Shown in pieces: positions 1 to 7,587 of a stretch of DNA of 64,000 nucleotides; the first letter of the stretch is position 1; the number at the start of each line of letters is the position of its first letter. Below the pieces are notes generated by a model. That model did no database searches. It saw only the letters and a list, made by a program, of their open reading frames with translations, and was not told the DNA's origin. Both the position numbers and the translations under genes were made by a program. Origin of the DNA: an uncultured Prevotellaceae bacterium (GTDB lineage Bacteria; Bacteroidota; Bacteroidia; Bacteroidales; Bacteroidaceae); assembly GCA_902790625.1 (NCBI GenBank), contig CADASP010000003.1, positions 1-64,000 on the forward strand. Direction: 5' to 3'.

Positions 1-47
1 GGGAAGAGGCAAATACTGGCAGGATTTCCCTTGCGGACAAGGAAAAA

Positions 48-488
48 TTACAGATTATTAAGAGGTGTAGATGTTACACACTTGCAATACGGGTTAAAAC
101 TAATTTCATTTCTATAAACTCTTGCATATCCTTGGTCAAACCCATCAATAATGTCGTATCCTACTTTATTTGGAACCATGTTGTCTAAAACAAATCTTTC
201 GTTCTCGGAATCATCTCTTTCCGCAACTATTATTGGATTTGATGGTATGATTACACATTTGTCAACTACTGAAAATGTGGCGTCAAAAATGAATTCCTCG
301 GGACTCAGTTTTGTTCCGTATGTTTCAATTTCTACAAAAAGAGCTCTTATCTTTTCAACTTTCATTCTGATGCATAAAGCATCAAGATTTAGACTGCTAT
401 CTAAGTGTGAATCCACGTATTCAAACTCATAGACCCCAAAGTGGAACTCAATTCTTCCGTCAGGAAACTCGAACTTATAGATTTTCAT
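48..488 (-). CDS. Hypothetical protein, 146 aa
   Basis: I do not recognise this protein. It is acidic, has no signal peptide or membrane segment, and has alternating beta-type segments, so it is probably soluble and cytoplasmic. Its stop codon is followed by only 47 bases before the window edge. It lies 26 bp upstream of nothing else on its own strand except the AbiC-like gene, whose stop is at 515; transcription therefore runs from the AbiC-like gene into this one, and the two probably form one unit. The coding sequence is AT-rich, unlike the GC-rich housekeeping genes to the right, which suggests horizontal transfer. By position it could be an accessory to the AbiC-like gene, but nothing in its own sequence shows that. 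Confidence 0.6.
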   Translation of the reverse strand: MKIYKFEFPDGRIEFHFGVYEFEYVDSHLDSSLNLDALCIRMKVEKIRALFVEIETYGTKLSPEEFIFDATFSVVDKCVIIPSNPIIVAERDDSENERFVLDNMVPNKVGYDIIDGFDQGYARVYRNEISFNPYCKCVTSTPLNNL

Positions 489-514
489 ATGTATGGTGTT
501 ACTTAGTGTGTTTA

Positions 515-1369
515 TTATCTTCTCAAAAAGGCTTCTTTCTTATAATTATAATCCCTGCCTATCTCGCTAAAATCTTCAAGAATTTTCTTTTCATAGAGAC
601 TCCGCTCTTCATCTTTGGCAAGCAATTCAGGACGCAGATTACTTAACAATGAGTACTTTTTAATGAGTTCTTTGAATCCAATAATTTTGTTGGATGATAA
701 GCAGTTGTAGAACAAATGGATTAATTCATATTCAGATAGACTTGAACTTACAATACATGAATATTCGTATTTCCTTTTGTCATCAAGAATCGTAGAGCCG
801 TCAATGTATTTGATGATCTGGTATAAATGCCTGAAATAGTGGCCTAATCTCTTGATATCTTTGTCCTTCTGATATGCATCTATTCCTACTAATTCAATAG
901 CTCCCTTTAATCCATATACCCCCCTTAAGTCATCCCCGATAAAAAACTTCTTCTTTTCCACGCAAATATTAAAGATGTGTCTCCCCTTAAAAAACATTCC
1001 ATACAAATTGTCAGCACCATCAATCGGAGTATAATAGAGGTTGTTTGTTATCTCCTCTTGAATTTGAATCATCTGGAAAAGTGCATTTTCGAAACGCTCT
1101 AATGCAATATCAATTCTTTGCTGTCTATTTGCTTTGTATTGTACCCAGAAAGCCAAGAACGTCAGAGCAGATGCTGTTATTGCGACAAATGGCCCCATTA
1201 TGCCGCCAATTGTATCGCCTATTTCTCCTGTCTTACTAAAATCAGCTAAGCTGATAGGTAGTTGGGTAAATATATAAGGAAGAGCGCAAGCAATAAAAGT
1301 CATAATGACAAAGAACACCATTGCCAAGTATAAAAGTTTGTTTGAGTCAAAATTATATGTATCGGCCAT
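515..1369 (-). CDS. Putative phage abortive infection protein (AbiC-like, PF16872 type)
   Basis: This 284-aa protein has two N-terminal membrane helices (about residues 12-34 and 50-75). They are joined by a short loop containing the GEIGDTIGGIMGPF segment and followed by FWVQYKANRQQ. I associate this layout with putAbiC (putative phage abortive infection protein). The remaining 200 residues are a helical cytoplasmic region beginning RIDIALERFENALFQM, which in this family follows the membrane anchor. Family members are thought to act in abortive infection; the mechanism is not established here. The gene is AT-rich and sits beside an unknown small gene and an HTH remnant, as expected for an acquired defence island. 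A -7 box lies at 1396-1403 on the same strand, 27 nt from the start codon. Confidence 0.7.
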   Translation of the reverse strand: MADTYNFDSNKLLYLAMVFFVIMTFIACALPYIFTQLPISLADFSKTGEIGDTIGGIMGPFVAITASALTFLAFWVQYKANRQQRIDIALERFENALFQMIQIQEEITNNLYYTPIDGADNLYGMFFKGRHIFNICVEKKKFFIGDDLRGVYGLKGAIELVGIDAYQKDKDIKRLGHYFRHLYQIIKYIDGSTILDDKRKYEYSCIVSSSLSEYELIHLFYNCLSSNKIIGFKELIKKYSLLSNLRPELLAKDEERSLYEKKILEDFSEIGRDYNYKKEAFLRR

Positions 1370-1395
1370 AACTTATGGTTGCTTTGTTTCAAGTG

Positions 1396-1403
1396 CAAAA
1401 TTA
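1396..1403 (-). promoter_or_regulatory. -7 box (TAATTTTG) of the AbiC-like gene
   Basis: Read on the minus strand the sequence is TAATTTTG, matching the Bacteroidota TAnnTTTG box, 26 nt before the start codon. No clear -33 TTTG is visible. Confidence 0.4.
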
Positions 1404-1455
1404 CAAATAATAATTGGAATAATGGCACAGGATGAAAAAAGTTGATTAACAATCT

Positions 1456-1690
1456 TTACACATTAAATATGAAGAACTTGTCAATGGCCGTTTTGAGGTA
1501 AGGCTGTACTGGCCATCCTTGACACTTGGGATTTTCTTGTACCTGACGATGCCATAAACCGTTTCTCTGTCAACGTGATATTTGCCATGATTTGTTCAAC
1601 CATATAGTATTCTTCTGCATAATGCATCCCCGGATTACGGACGAAGTCCACATGCAACTTGGAATAGTAGGTGATACCGATTCCTTTTTT
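1456..1690 (-). pseudogene. Frameshifted helix-turn-helix (excisionase/HTH_17-like) remnant
   Basis: No single frame is open, but three overlapping frames read as one protein. Upstream is GITYYSKLHVDFVRNPG then HYAEEYYMVEQIMA in one frame. After a probable one-base loss comes YHVDRETVYGIVRYKK then IPSVKDGQYS. After a second shift comes LKTAIDKFF and a stop at 1456-1458. The middle part resembles the HTH_17 pattern (YxVxRxTVYxxVRxxxIPxxK) of excisionase-like DNA-binding proteins, and the end resembles the usual (A)IDxF(F/L) tail. There is no start codon, so the 5' end is lost just beside the mnmE stop. I read it as a decayed regulator of a former mobile element; the family call is tentative. 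Confidence 0.5.
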
Positions 1691-1710
1691 GTGGGTATGT
1701 TATTAAGGGT

Positions 1711-3237
1711 TCACTTGCCCACGCAATGGTGCCTGAAGATGTGATTGAGGGTCTCTTGCGAGGTGATGATTTGGGCCTCGCCGGTGATCTGGGCAAGGTC
1801 GGAGAGGACAAGGTGGAGGTCTTCGGCGACGAGGTCGCCGGGAAGCTGGCGGACAAGGCCGTCGAGCACGCGCTGGAGGTCGTCGTGGGCACGGACGAGG
1901 GCTTCGTGATGGCGGGCGGAGGTGACGATGACGGCGCTTTCCTTCAGGTCGGGCAGGTTGGCGGCGGAGTAGATGGCGGCCTCAAGGGTCTCGATTCCCT
2001 GCCCATGTTTGGCCGAGATGCTGAGGAGCGAGGAGTGGGGGATGATGATGGAAGAATCGGCTATCGAGATGCCCTTGTCGGATTTGTTGCTGACTATGAT
2101 GAGGCTTTTGCCCTGACAACGAGAATCCATGCTGTTCTGTTCTTCGGTGGTGGGTTCCTCGTCGAGGAGCCAGAGGACGATGCGTGCGCGGCTGATGGCT
2201 TGGTAGGTGCGGTCGATGCCTATCTGCTCGATGGCGTCGGTGGTTTGTCGGATGCCGGCGGTGTCGATGAATCGGAAGGCGACGCCCTGGATGTTGATGA
2301 CATCCTCGATGGTGTCGCGCGTGGTGCCGTGGATGTCGCTGACGATGGCTCGGTCGTCGCGCAACAGACGGTTGAGCAGCGTAGACTTGCCGACATTGGT
2401 CTTTCCTACTATGGCGACGGGAATTCCAGCTTTTATCGCTTGTCCGGTCTCGAAGGTGGCGGCAAGGGTGGTGATGCGCTCATCGATGTGCTGGGCGAGA
2501 TTGAGCAGCTGGCTTCGGTCGGCAAATTCGAGGTCTTCATGGTCGGAGAAGTCGAGTTCGAGTTCGAGCAGCGAGGTGAGTTCGAGCAGCTGTTGCCTGA
2601 GTTGGGAAAGCTCGCCTGAGAAATGGCCGCGCAGTTGTGAGAGGGCTATCTGGTGGGTGGCACGGTTGGTGGAGGCGATGAGGTCGGCCACGGCCTCGGC
2701 CTGGCTGAGGTCCATCTTGCCATTGAGGAAGGCACGCATGCTGAACTCGCCAGGACGGGCCATGCGGCAGCCTTGTTGGATGAGGAGATCTAATATCTGA
2801 TTGATGATATAGGGGGAGCCGTGGCAGGAGATTTCTACGCAGTCTTCGCCGGTGTAGCTGTGTGGGGCACGGAAGATGGAGACGAGGGCTTCGTCGATGA
2901 GGACGGGGGTGGATGGGCCTGACGGAGAAGCGCCAGGCACGGGGGTGGTTGAACCTGACGGAGAAGCGCCAGGCACGGCGGCATCGGGAAGGGGGGCGAA
3001 GAGATGGGTGTAGTGGACGGAGTTGGCTGGGATGGTTTCGCAATTAAGGGAGCAGAGGGAACTGACGATGGAGAGGGCTTGGGGACCGCTGACGCGGATG
3101 ATGGCAAGGGCACCACCAGGGGCGGTGGCGGGCGCGCAGATGGTATCCTCTATGGGGGGGAGATTGCTTGCGTCCCTTTGGTTACAAGAGAGGGGAGCTT
3201 GAGGGGAGGTTTGAGATTCAATATTGGGGGTTGGCAT
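1711..3237 (-). CDS. mnmE: tRNA uridine-5-carboxymethylaminomethyl(34) synthesis GTPase MnmE
   Basis: MnmE (TrmE) works with MnmG to modify the wobble uridine (U34) of some tRNAs. The 508-aa protein has the N-terminal folate-binding domain beginning at DTICAPATAPGG, a helical domain, and an inserted G domain: P-loop GKTNVGKST (278-286), GTTRDT (304-309), DTAG (325-328), NKSD (384-387). It ends with the catalytic-cysteine motif CVGK. The start at MPTPNIES is the only one that fits just after the upstream stop at 3243; an open frame continues upstream but only as an overlap with the aldolase gene. Usual length is about 450-465 aa. The excess is a 30-aa N-terminal extension and a 25-residue insert at 88-112 made of two copies of a 12-aa repeat. 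It is last in a four-gene run. Confidence 0.95.
   Translation of the reverse strand: MPTPNIESQTSPQAPLSCNQRDASNLPPIEDTICAPATAPGGALAIIRVSGPQALSIVSSLCSLNCETIPANSVHYTHLFAPLPDAAVPGASPSGSTTPVPGASPSGPSTPVLIDEALVSIFRAPHSYTGEDCVEISCHGSPYIINQILDLLIQQGCRMARPGEFSMRAFLNGKMDLSQAEAVADLIASTNRATHQIALSQLRGHFSGELSQLRQQLLELTSLLELELDFSDHEDLEFADRSQLLNLAQHIDERITTLAATFETGQAIKAGIPVAIVGKTNVGKSTLLNRLLRDDRAIVSDIHGTTRDTIEDVINIQGVAFRFIDTAGIRQTTDAIEQIGIDRTYQAISRARIVLWLLDEEPTTEEQNSMDSRCQGKSLIIVSNKSDKGISIADSSIIIPHSSLLSISAKHGQGIETLEAAIYSAANLPDLKESAVIVTSARHHEALVRAHDDLQRVLDGLVRQLPGDLVAEDLHLVLSDLAQITGEAQIITSQETLNHIFRHHCVGK
2914..2980. repeat. Two tandem 36-bp units inside mnmE
   Basis: The 25-bp core beginning CCTGACGGAGAAGCGCCAGG occurs twice, 36 bp apart, so the frame is kept. 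It encodes PVPGASPSG twice. The core is itself a near-palindrome (CCTGGCG...CGTCAGG on the other strand), so each unit can form a small hairpin. Confidence 0.85.
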
Positions 3238-3242
3238 GGCGT

Positions 3243-4274
3243 CTATAGTTGTCGGAGGGCAGAAGAAAGCGCTTGCAGGTCGGCATCGGTGGTGGCCCAG
3301 CTGGTGACGAACCGGCAGAGGGTGCGCTCGACATCCACGGGTTCCCAGGTCTCGAAGAGCACGTGTTGGAGTAGCTGTTCCATCTGTTGGTTGGTGAGCA
3401 CTACGAACTGCTGGTTGGTGGGCGAGTCTTTCACTTCGATTCCCACTTCGATGAATAGCTGTCGCACTTGCATGGCCATGTCGATGGCGTGGCGGGCAAT
3501 GGTGAGATAGAGACCATCGGTGAAAAGTGTATCGAACTGCACGCCCGCCAGTCTGCTCTTGGCCAACAATGCTCCGTGGCACTTCACGATGGTGAAGAAG
3601 CCTTTGGGTGCACCCTTGGGGAAGACAACGGCCTCGCCACATAGTGCTCCCACCTTGGTGCCACCGATGTAGAATGCGTCGCAATGGCTTGCCAGCCAAG
3701 GCAGCGTGATGTCGCATCCCTCGGCTGCGAGACCGTAGCCCAGTCGGGCTCCGTCGATGAAGAGCGGTATGCTGTGCTGCTGGCAGGTGGCGTAGATTTG
3801 TTCTATCTCGCAGGAGCGATAGATGGTGCCCAGCTCGGTGGGGAAGGTGATGTAGACCATTCCAGGGAACACCATGTGCTCCCAGGTGGGGTCTGAATGG
3901 AAGGCCTTCAGGTAGTCGGCCAGTTCCTGCGGTGCCATCTTCCCTTGGTGTGTCGGCAGTGTGATGACCTTGTGTCCGCTGGCTTCCACCGCCCCCGACT
4001 CATGCACGTTGATGTGAGCCGTTGTTGCGGCCACCACGCCTTCGTAGGAGCAGAGCATGGCATCGATGACGGTGGCATTGGTCTGAGTACCTCCTACGAG
4101 GAAGAAGATGTCGGCATCGGGACATTCGCAAGCTTGGCGAATCTTTTCGCGAGCCTGCTGGCTCCAGTAGTCGTAACCGTAGGAGGCACTCTGCAAGTTG
4201 TTGGTCTCAACGAGGTGCCGAAGCACGTTGGGGTGCGCCCCGTTGTTGTAGTCGCTTTCGAAGGAAATCATCAT
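3243..4274 (-). CDS. ltaE: Threonine aldolase family protein (low-specificity L-threonine aldolase)
   Basis: A PLP enzyme of the beta-eliminating lyase/threonine aldolase family that would split L-threonine or L-allo-threonine into glycine and acetaldehyde. At 343 aa it has the family length. Visible are SASYGYDYWSQQAREKI (the family's usual 'YGxD...' substrate loop), the cofactor-binding stretch GGTQTN (61-66), the aspartate of FIDGARLGYGL (174) that contacts the PLP ring, and the Schiff-base lysine in FYIGGTKVGALCGE (K207). It starts at ATG 4274 and stops 5 bp before the mnmE start, so the two are co-transcribed. The reaction specificity (L versus allo) cannot be read from sequence. Confidence 0.88.
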   Translation of the reverse strand: MMISFESDYNNGAHPNVLRHLVETNNLQSASYGYDYWSQQAREKIRQACECPDADIFFLVGGTQTNATVIDAMLCSYEGVVAATTAHINVHESGAVEASGHKVITLPTHQGKMAPQELADYLKAFHSDPTWEHMVFPGMVYITFPTELGTIYRSCEIEQIYATCQQHSIPLFIDGARLGYGLAAEGCDITLPWLASHCDAFYIGGTKVGALCGEAVVFPKGAPKGFFTIVKCHGALLAKSRLAGVQFDTLFTDGLYLTIARHAIDMAMQVRQLFIEVGIEVKDSPTNQQFVVLTNQQMEQLLQHVLFETWEPVDVERTLCRFVTSWATTDADLQALSSALRQL

Positions 4275-4280
4275 TGAATG

Positions 4281-4312
4281 GGGTGTTGGCCGAGGCGGAG
4301 CCTCGGCTTACG
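4281..4312. repeat. Small palindrome between nucleoside phosphorylase and threonine aldolase
   Basis: GCCGAGGCGGAGCCTCGGC forms a 7-bp stem in the 51-bp gap between the two genes. It could be an mRNA hairpin or another member of the short palindromic repeats scattered through this window. It lacks a T-run, so it is probably not a terminator. Confidence 0.5.
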
Positions 4313-4325
4313 GAGAAGGTGGGAG

Positions 4326-5198
4326 TCAGATGCGGTCGAGGACTTTCAGTATGAGCGAGTCGATGGTGTTCTTGTACTCGGTGTTCATCTCCTTGGCATA
4401 GCGGTTGGCGATGACCATGCAGCATGTCATGGCGCGATGGCCGAGGAGGGAGGCCAAGCCGGCCAATGCCGATGACTCCATCTCGAAGTTGCAGATACGC
4501 ATTCCCTCATACTCGAAGGCCTCAATCTTCTCGTTCTGTAGTGGGTCGGCAATGTCAGCACGCAGCACTCGTCCCTGTGGCCCGTAGAATCCGCCGCACG
4601 AGATGGTGTAGCCACGCACCATGTCGTCGCCCGCAATCTGGTCGATGAGTTCGGCGTCGGCCACGGCCACGTAGGGCGCACCCTTGATGGGGTTCCACTT
4701 CATGTGCTCACAAAACTCGCGCTCCATGGGTACGTCGCATACTACATTGCGCCCGGCATAGTAGTTGAGCAGACCGTCGAAGCCGATGCTCTTCACGCTG
4801 GCGATGAAGCACCCGGTGGGCGTGAAAGGCTGCAGACCGCCGCAGGTGCCTATGCGCACCATGGTCAGCGTGCGGTGCTCTGGACGCTCGGTGCGTGTGG
4901 TGTAGTCGATGTTGGCCAGCGTGTCGAGTTCGTTCACCACGATGTCGATGTTGTCGCATCCGATGCCGTGGCTCTGCACGGTGATGCGCTTGCCCTGATA
5001 GGTGCCGGTGATGGTGTGGAACTCTCGGCTGCTCACTTCGCATTCTGTCGAGTCGAAGTGGGCGGCCACCGTATTTACGCGAGCTGGGTCGCCAACCAGT
5101 ATGACGCGGTCGGCCAACTGTTCGGGCTTCAGGTGCAGGTGAAAGCACGAGCCGTCAGCGTTGATGATGAGTTCAGATGGTGCGAAATACTTTTCCAT
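4326..5198 (-). CDS. udp: Nucleoside phosphorylase (uridine phosphorylase-like, PNP_UDP family)
   Basis: This 290-aa protein matches the nucleoside phosphorylase family, which cleaves the N-glycosidic bond of nucleosides with phosphate for pyrimidine or purine salvage. The phosphate-binding region VILVGDPARV (about 32-41) and MVRIGTCGGL are present, as is the ribose/metal-site motif NFEMESSALAGLASLLG near the C-terminus. The second half has the GYTISCGGFYGPQGR segment I associate with Bacteroidales uridine-phosphorylase-like members. The base specificity is inferred. It lies 25 bp after the upstream PD40 gene and 51 bp before threonine aldolase, all on one strand. Confidence 0.85.
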   Translation of the reverse strand: MEKYFAPSELIINADGSCFHLHLKPEQLADRVILVGDPARVNTVAAHFDSTECEVSSREFHTITGTYQGKRITVQSHGIGCDNIDIVVNELDTLANIDYTTRTERPEHRTLTMVRIGTCGGLQPFTPTGCFIASVKSIGFDGLLNYYAGRNVVCDVPMEREFCEHMKWNPIKGAPYVAVADAELIDQIAGDDMVRGYTISCGGFYGPQGRVLRADIADPLQNEKIEAFEYEGMRICNFEMESSALAGLASLLGHRAMTCCMVIANRYAKEMNTEYKNTIDSLILKVLDRI

Positions 5199-5203
5199 AT
5201 CGT

Positions 5204-5238
5204 TATTGTTTATTGTTTAATGTTCAACGTTCAACATC
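5204..5238. repeat. Heptamer repeat (ATTGTTT / AACGTTC variants)
   Basis: About five 7-bp units in the gap between udp and the PD40 gene and running into the PD40 gene's last codons (encoding VER and the stop). It belongs to the same 7-bp family as the array at 9299-9424. Confidence 0.75.
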
Positions 5239-6243
5239 CTGCTTCTCCTTCTCCCTGATGTCGCTCATCAGCTTCTCCAGCTGTTGCTCGGCGTTCAGTA
5301 TCTTTGTTCGCAAGGCGGCTTTGGTCTCCTCGTTGGCTGTGGCATATTGCTGGCGCAGCTCTTCCAATGCCTTCCCTTGCCTTTTGGCCTCGTAGCGCAT
5401 CAAGTCGAGTTCCGACATCATGCTTTCCGTCTCTTCCAGCCTTGCCACGTGGCCGGTAGCCTTGGCTTTGCTCTTCCTTGTCAGGGCCTCCAGTCGTTCC
5501 TCCTTGTTCTCCCATGTGTCAGCGATGCGGCTGATGGCGGCCAACTGCCTCAGCTGCTCTTCGTCGTAGGCTTCTGCTTGGTAGGTATGCCTCGATGTTT
5601 GAGGTATGAAGGTGTAGATGCACACCTTGCCCTTTGGCTGTCGGCGGTTGGTGACGAAGTATCCCAGCTGGTTGTACTCGTCGATGGCGTAGAAGAGGTC
5701 GTCGGCTGTGCTGGCGAAGGGCATCCCCAGGTTTTCGGCTTTCAGGAATGTGCCTCGCTCGCTGTCGTATCTCGTCACGAAGAGGTCGTATCCTCCGATG
5801 CTCCGCTCGCCTTTCTGTGCAAAGTAGAGCGTGATGCCGTCGGGCATGAGGAAGGGGTTGGCCGCCGCTGTCTTTTCGATGTTGGCCAGTGGGGTGGGGG
5901 ATGTCCACGCGTTGCCGATATATTCGCTTCTGGCGATGGTGCCGTCGGCGGTGGTGATGAGCCTCAGGTCGCCCATCTCGTTGGTGAAGGTGGCCCTGCC
6001 GTCCTTTTGCTCCAGCTTTCCCATGTGGGCCGACAGTGGGATGTGGCTCATGAAGTTGGCGGCATCTACGACGGTGCTGTCGACGAAGGTGATTTTCTGC
6101 ACTGCCGACAGCATCTGTTCTATACGTGGGTCTTCTTCGGGTGCTTCCTTCACTGGGGCCTTCGCCACCTTCTGCTTCCGCTGCGCTGAGGTGGGCAGAG
6201 CCAGCAGGAGCAAGGCTGCAAGGAGATATGTTGCTCGTCTCAT
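5224..6243 (-). CDS. Exported PD40 (WD40-like) repeat protein with C-terminal coiled coil
   Basis: A 339-aa exported protein with a clear signal peptide (MRRATYLLAALLLLALPTSAQ). The middle contains PD40-type beta-propeller motifs such as NPFLMPDGITLYFAQKG followed by GGYDLFVTRYD and a second DLFYAIDEYNQLGYFVTNR. The last 100 residues (about 235-339) are charged and heptad-like, predicted coiled coil. In Bacteroidota such PD40 segments usually come with an OmpA domain in envelope or secretion-associated proteins; here that domain is missing, so the role is unknown. The stop codon lies inside a 7-bp TTGAACG-type repeat. A -7 box at 6270-6277 makes this the first gene of the run that ends with mnmE. 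Confidence 0.75.
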   Translation of the reverse strand: MRRATYLLAALLLLALPTSAQRKQKVAKAPVKEAPEEDPRIEQMLSAVQKITFVDSTVVDAANFMSHIPLSAHMGKLEQKDGRATFTNEMGDLRLITTADGTIARSEYIGNAWTSPTPLANIEKTAAANPFLMPDGITLYFAQKGERSIGGYDLFVTRYDSERGTFLKAENLGMPFASTADDLFYAIDEYNQLGYFVTNRRQPKGKVCIYTFIPQTSRHTYQAEAYDEEQLRQLAAISRIADTWENKEERLEALTRKSKAKATGHVARLEETESMMSELDLMRYEAKRQGKALEELRQQYATANEETKAALRTKILNAEQQLEKLMSDIREKEKQDVER

Positions 6244-6269
6244 ATTCTGGTGTTTTGCTTAATGATAGC

Positions 6270-6277
6270 CAAAGTTA
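6270..6277 (-). promoter_or_regulatory. -7 box of the PD40-udp-ltaE-mnmE run
   Basis: TAACTTTG on the minus strand, 26 nt before the start at 6243. The four genes that follow have gaps of 25, 51 and 5 bp, so this may be the main promoter for all of them. Confidence 0.55.
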
Positions 6278-6480
6278 CGAATTATTGCCGAAAGTCGGTG
6301 AGAAGAGCCTCAATTATTAAGTGTTTTTAAGAAAAAAGCCACCCCGCGTTGGCTATTCCGTGCCAAATGATGCACTGCACGTTAGATTCTTCTTCAACGC
6401 AACGTCTTCCTTCTATCGCCTAATGAGAAGCGAAAATAGGGATTGTTTCTTGTTTTTTTTCTCAGATATCGTCGCTTTCG

Positions 6481-6512
6481 TTTGGTGAATCGAAAGAAAA
6501 GCATTATTTTTG
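6481..6512 (+). promoter_or_regulatory. Promoter of ansA
   Basis: TTTG at 6481-6484 and TATTTTTG at 6505-6512 with a 20-bp spacer, a good match to the Bacteroidota sigma factor consensus. The start codon follows 26 nt later. Confidence 0.7.
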
Positions 6513-6538
6513 CACCAATTTCTTTTCCATCGTTATCC

Positions 6539-7570
6539 ATGACAGCATCGCGAGTACTATTGATTTACACCGGTGGCACCATCGGCATGAAGCGCAGCCC
6601 GCTGACGGGCGTGCTCGAACCCTTTGACTTTGAGCAGCTGCTGGCGCATGTGCCCGAATTGGAGCAGTTCCCCACGTTTATCTCCACCTATCAGTTCAAC
6701 CCGCCCATCGACAGCAGCGACATGTCGCCCCGTTTGTGGACCGACTTGGTGCACATCATCACCGACCGCTACGACGACTTCGATGGCTTTGTGGTGCTTC
6801 ACGGCACCGACACCATGTCGTTCACGGCCAGCGCCCTCTCGTTCATGCTTCAGAACCTGACGAAGCCCGTGGTGCTGACGGGCAGCCAGTTGCCCATAGG
6901 CCAGTTGCGCACCGATGGCAAAGAGAACCTTATCACGTCGATAGAGATAGCCTCGGCTCGCCATCAAGACGGAACGGCAGTGGTGCCCGAGGTGTGCATC
7001 TACTTCAACGGACATCTGATGCGCGGCAATCGCACCACCAAGCAGAGTGCCGATGGGTTCAACGCTTTCGAGTCGTTCAACTATCCCCACCTGGCCGATG
7101 CGGGCGTGCAGATAGCCTATCACGAGGAGCGCATCCATCGTCCCGACTTTTGCAAGCCCATGGTGCCTCAGTTTCGGCTCGATGCCAATGTCATCATCTT
7201 CTCGCTGTTCCCTGGCGTGCGCGAAGATCTCATTCGCCACATCATTGCCACGCCCAACCTGCGGTCTATCGTGATGCGCACCTTCGGCAGCGGCAATGCG
7301 CCACAAAGCCCGTGGCTCATCAGCACGCTGCGCGAAGCCGCGCGGCGCGGCACGGTGGTGGTCAACATCAGCCAATGTCTGCAGGGCTGCGTGGAGATGG
7401 GGCGCTACGACACGGGCTATCAGCTCCAGGAAGCGGGCGTGGTGAGTGGTCGCGACAGCACTGTCGAGGCGGCCGTCACCAAGCTGATGTATCTGCAGGG
7501 GAAATACGATAGCAATGTGCAGGTGCGCAAGCTGATGAACCAGAGCCTCTGCGGCGAGATAACGGTTTAG
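6539..7570 (+). CDS. ansA: Type I L-asparaginase
   Basis: Hydrolyses L-asparagine to aspartate and ammonia. The 343-aa protein begins with the active-site motif YTGGTIGM (catalytic Thr at about residue 12) and has the second motif VLHGTDTM (about 80-87), including the Thr-Asp of the catalytic set. It lacks a signal peptide, so this is the cytoplasmic type I form. An open frame extends about 96 bases upstream, but the ATG at 6539 is chosen because the homologous part starts there and a promoter (6481-6512) lies inside the extension. It converges on phoH with only 17 bp between stop codons. Confidence 0.93.
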   Translation: MTASRVLLIYTGGTIGMKRSPLTGVLEPFDFEQLLAHVPELEQFPTFISTYQFNPPIDSSDMSPRLWTDLVHIITDRYDDFDGFVVLHGTDTMSFTASALSFMLQNLTKPVVLTGSQLPIGQLRTDGKENLITSIEIASARHQDGTAVVPEVCIYFNGHLMRGNRTTKQSADGFNAFESFNYPHLADAGVQIAYHEERIHRPDFCKPMVPQFRLDANVIIFSLFPGVREDLIRHIIATPNLRSIVMRTFGSGNAPQSPWLISTLREAARRGTVVVNISQCLQGCVEMGRYDTGYQLQEAGVVSGRDSTVEAAVTKLMYLQGKYDSNVQVRKLMNQSLCGEITV

Positions 7571-7587
7571 GGTCGTTTCGCAAAGCT

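Noticed and set aside
1726..2619. 297-aa plus-strand frame opposite mnmE
   Set aside because: Asp/Gly/Val-rich mirror of the GTPase gene, with no domain and no promoter.
3238..3717. Extension of the mnmE frame upstream to 3717
   Set aside because: It lies within the threonine aldolase gene in another frame and gives a composition typical of a shadow; MnmE homology begins after 3237.
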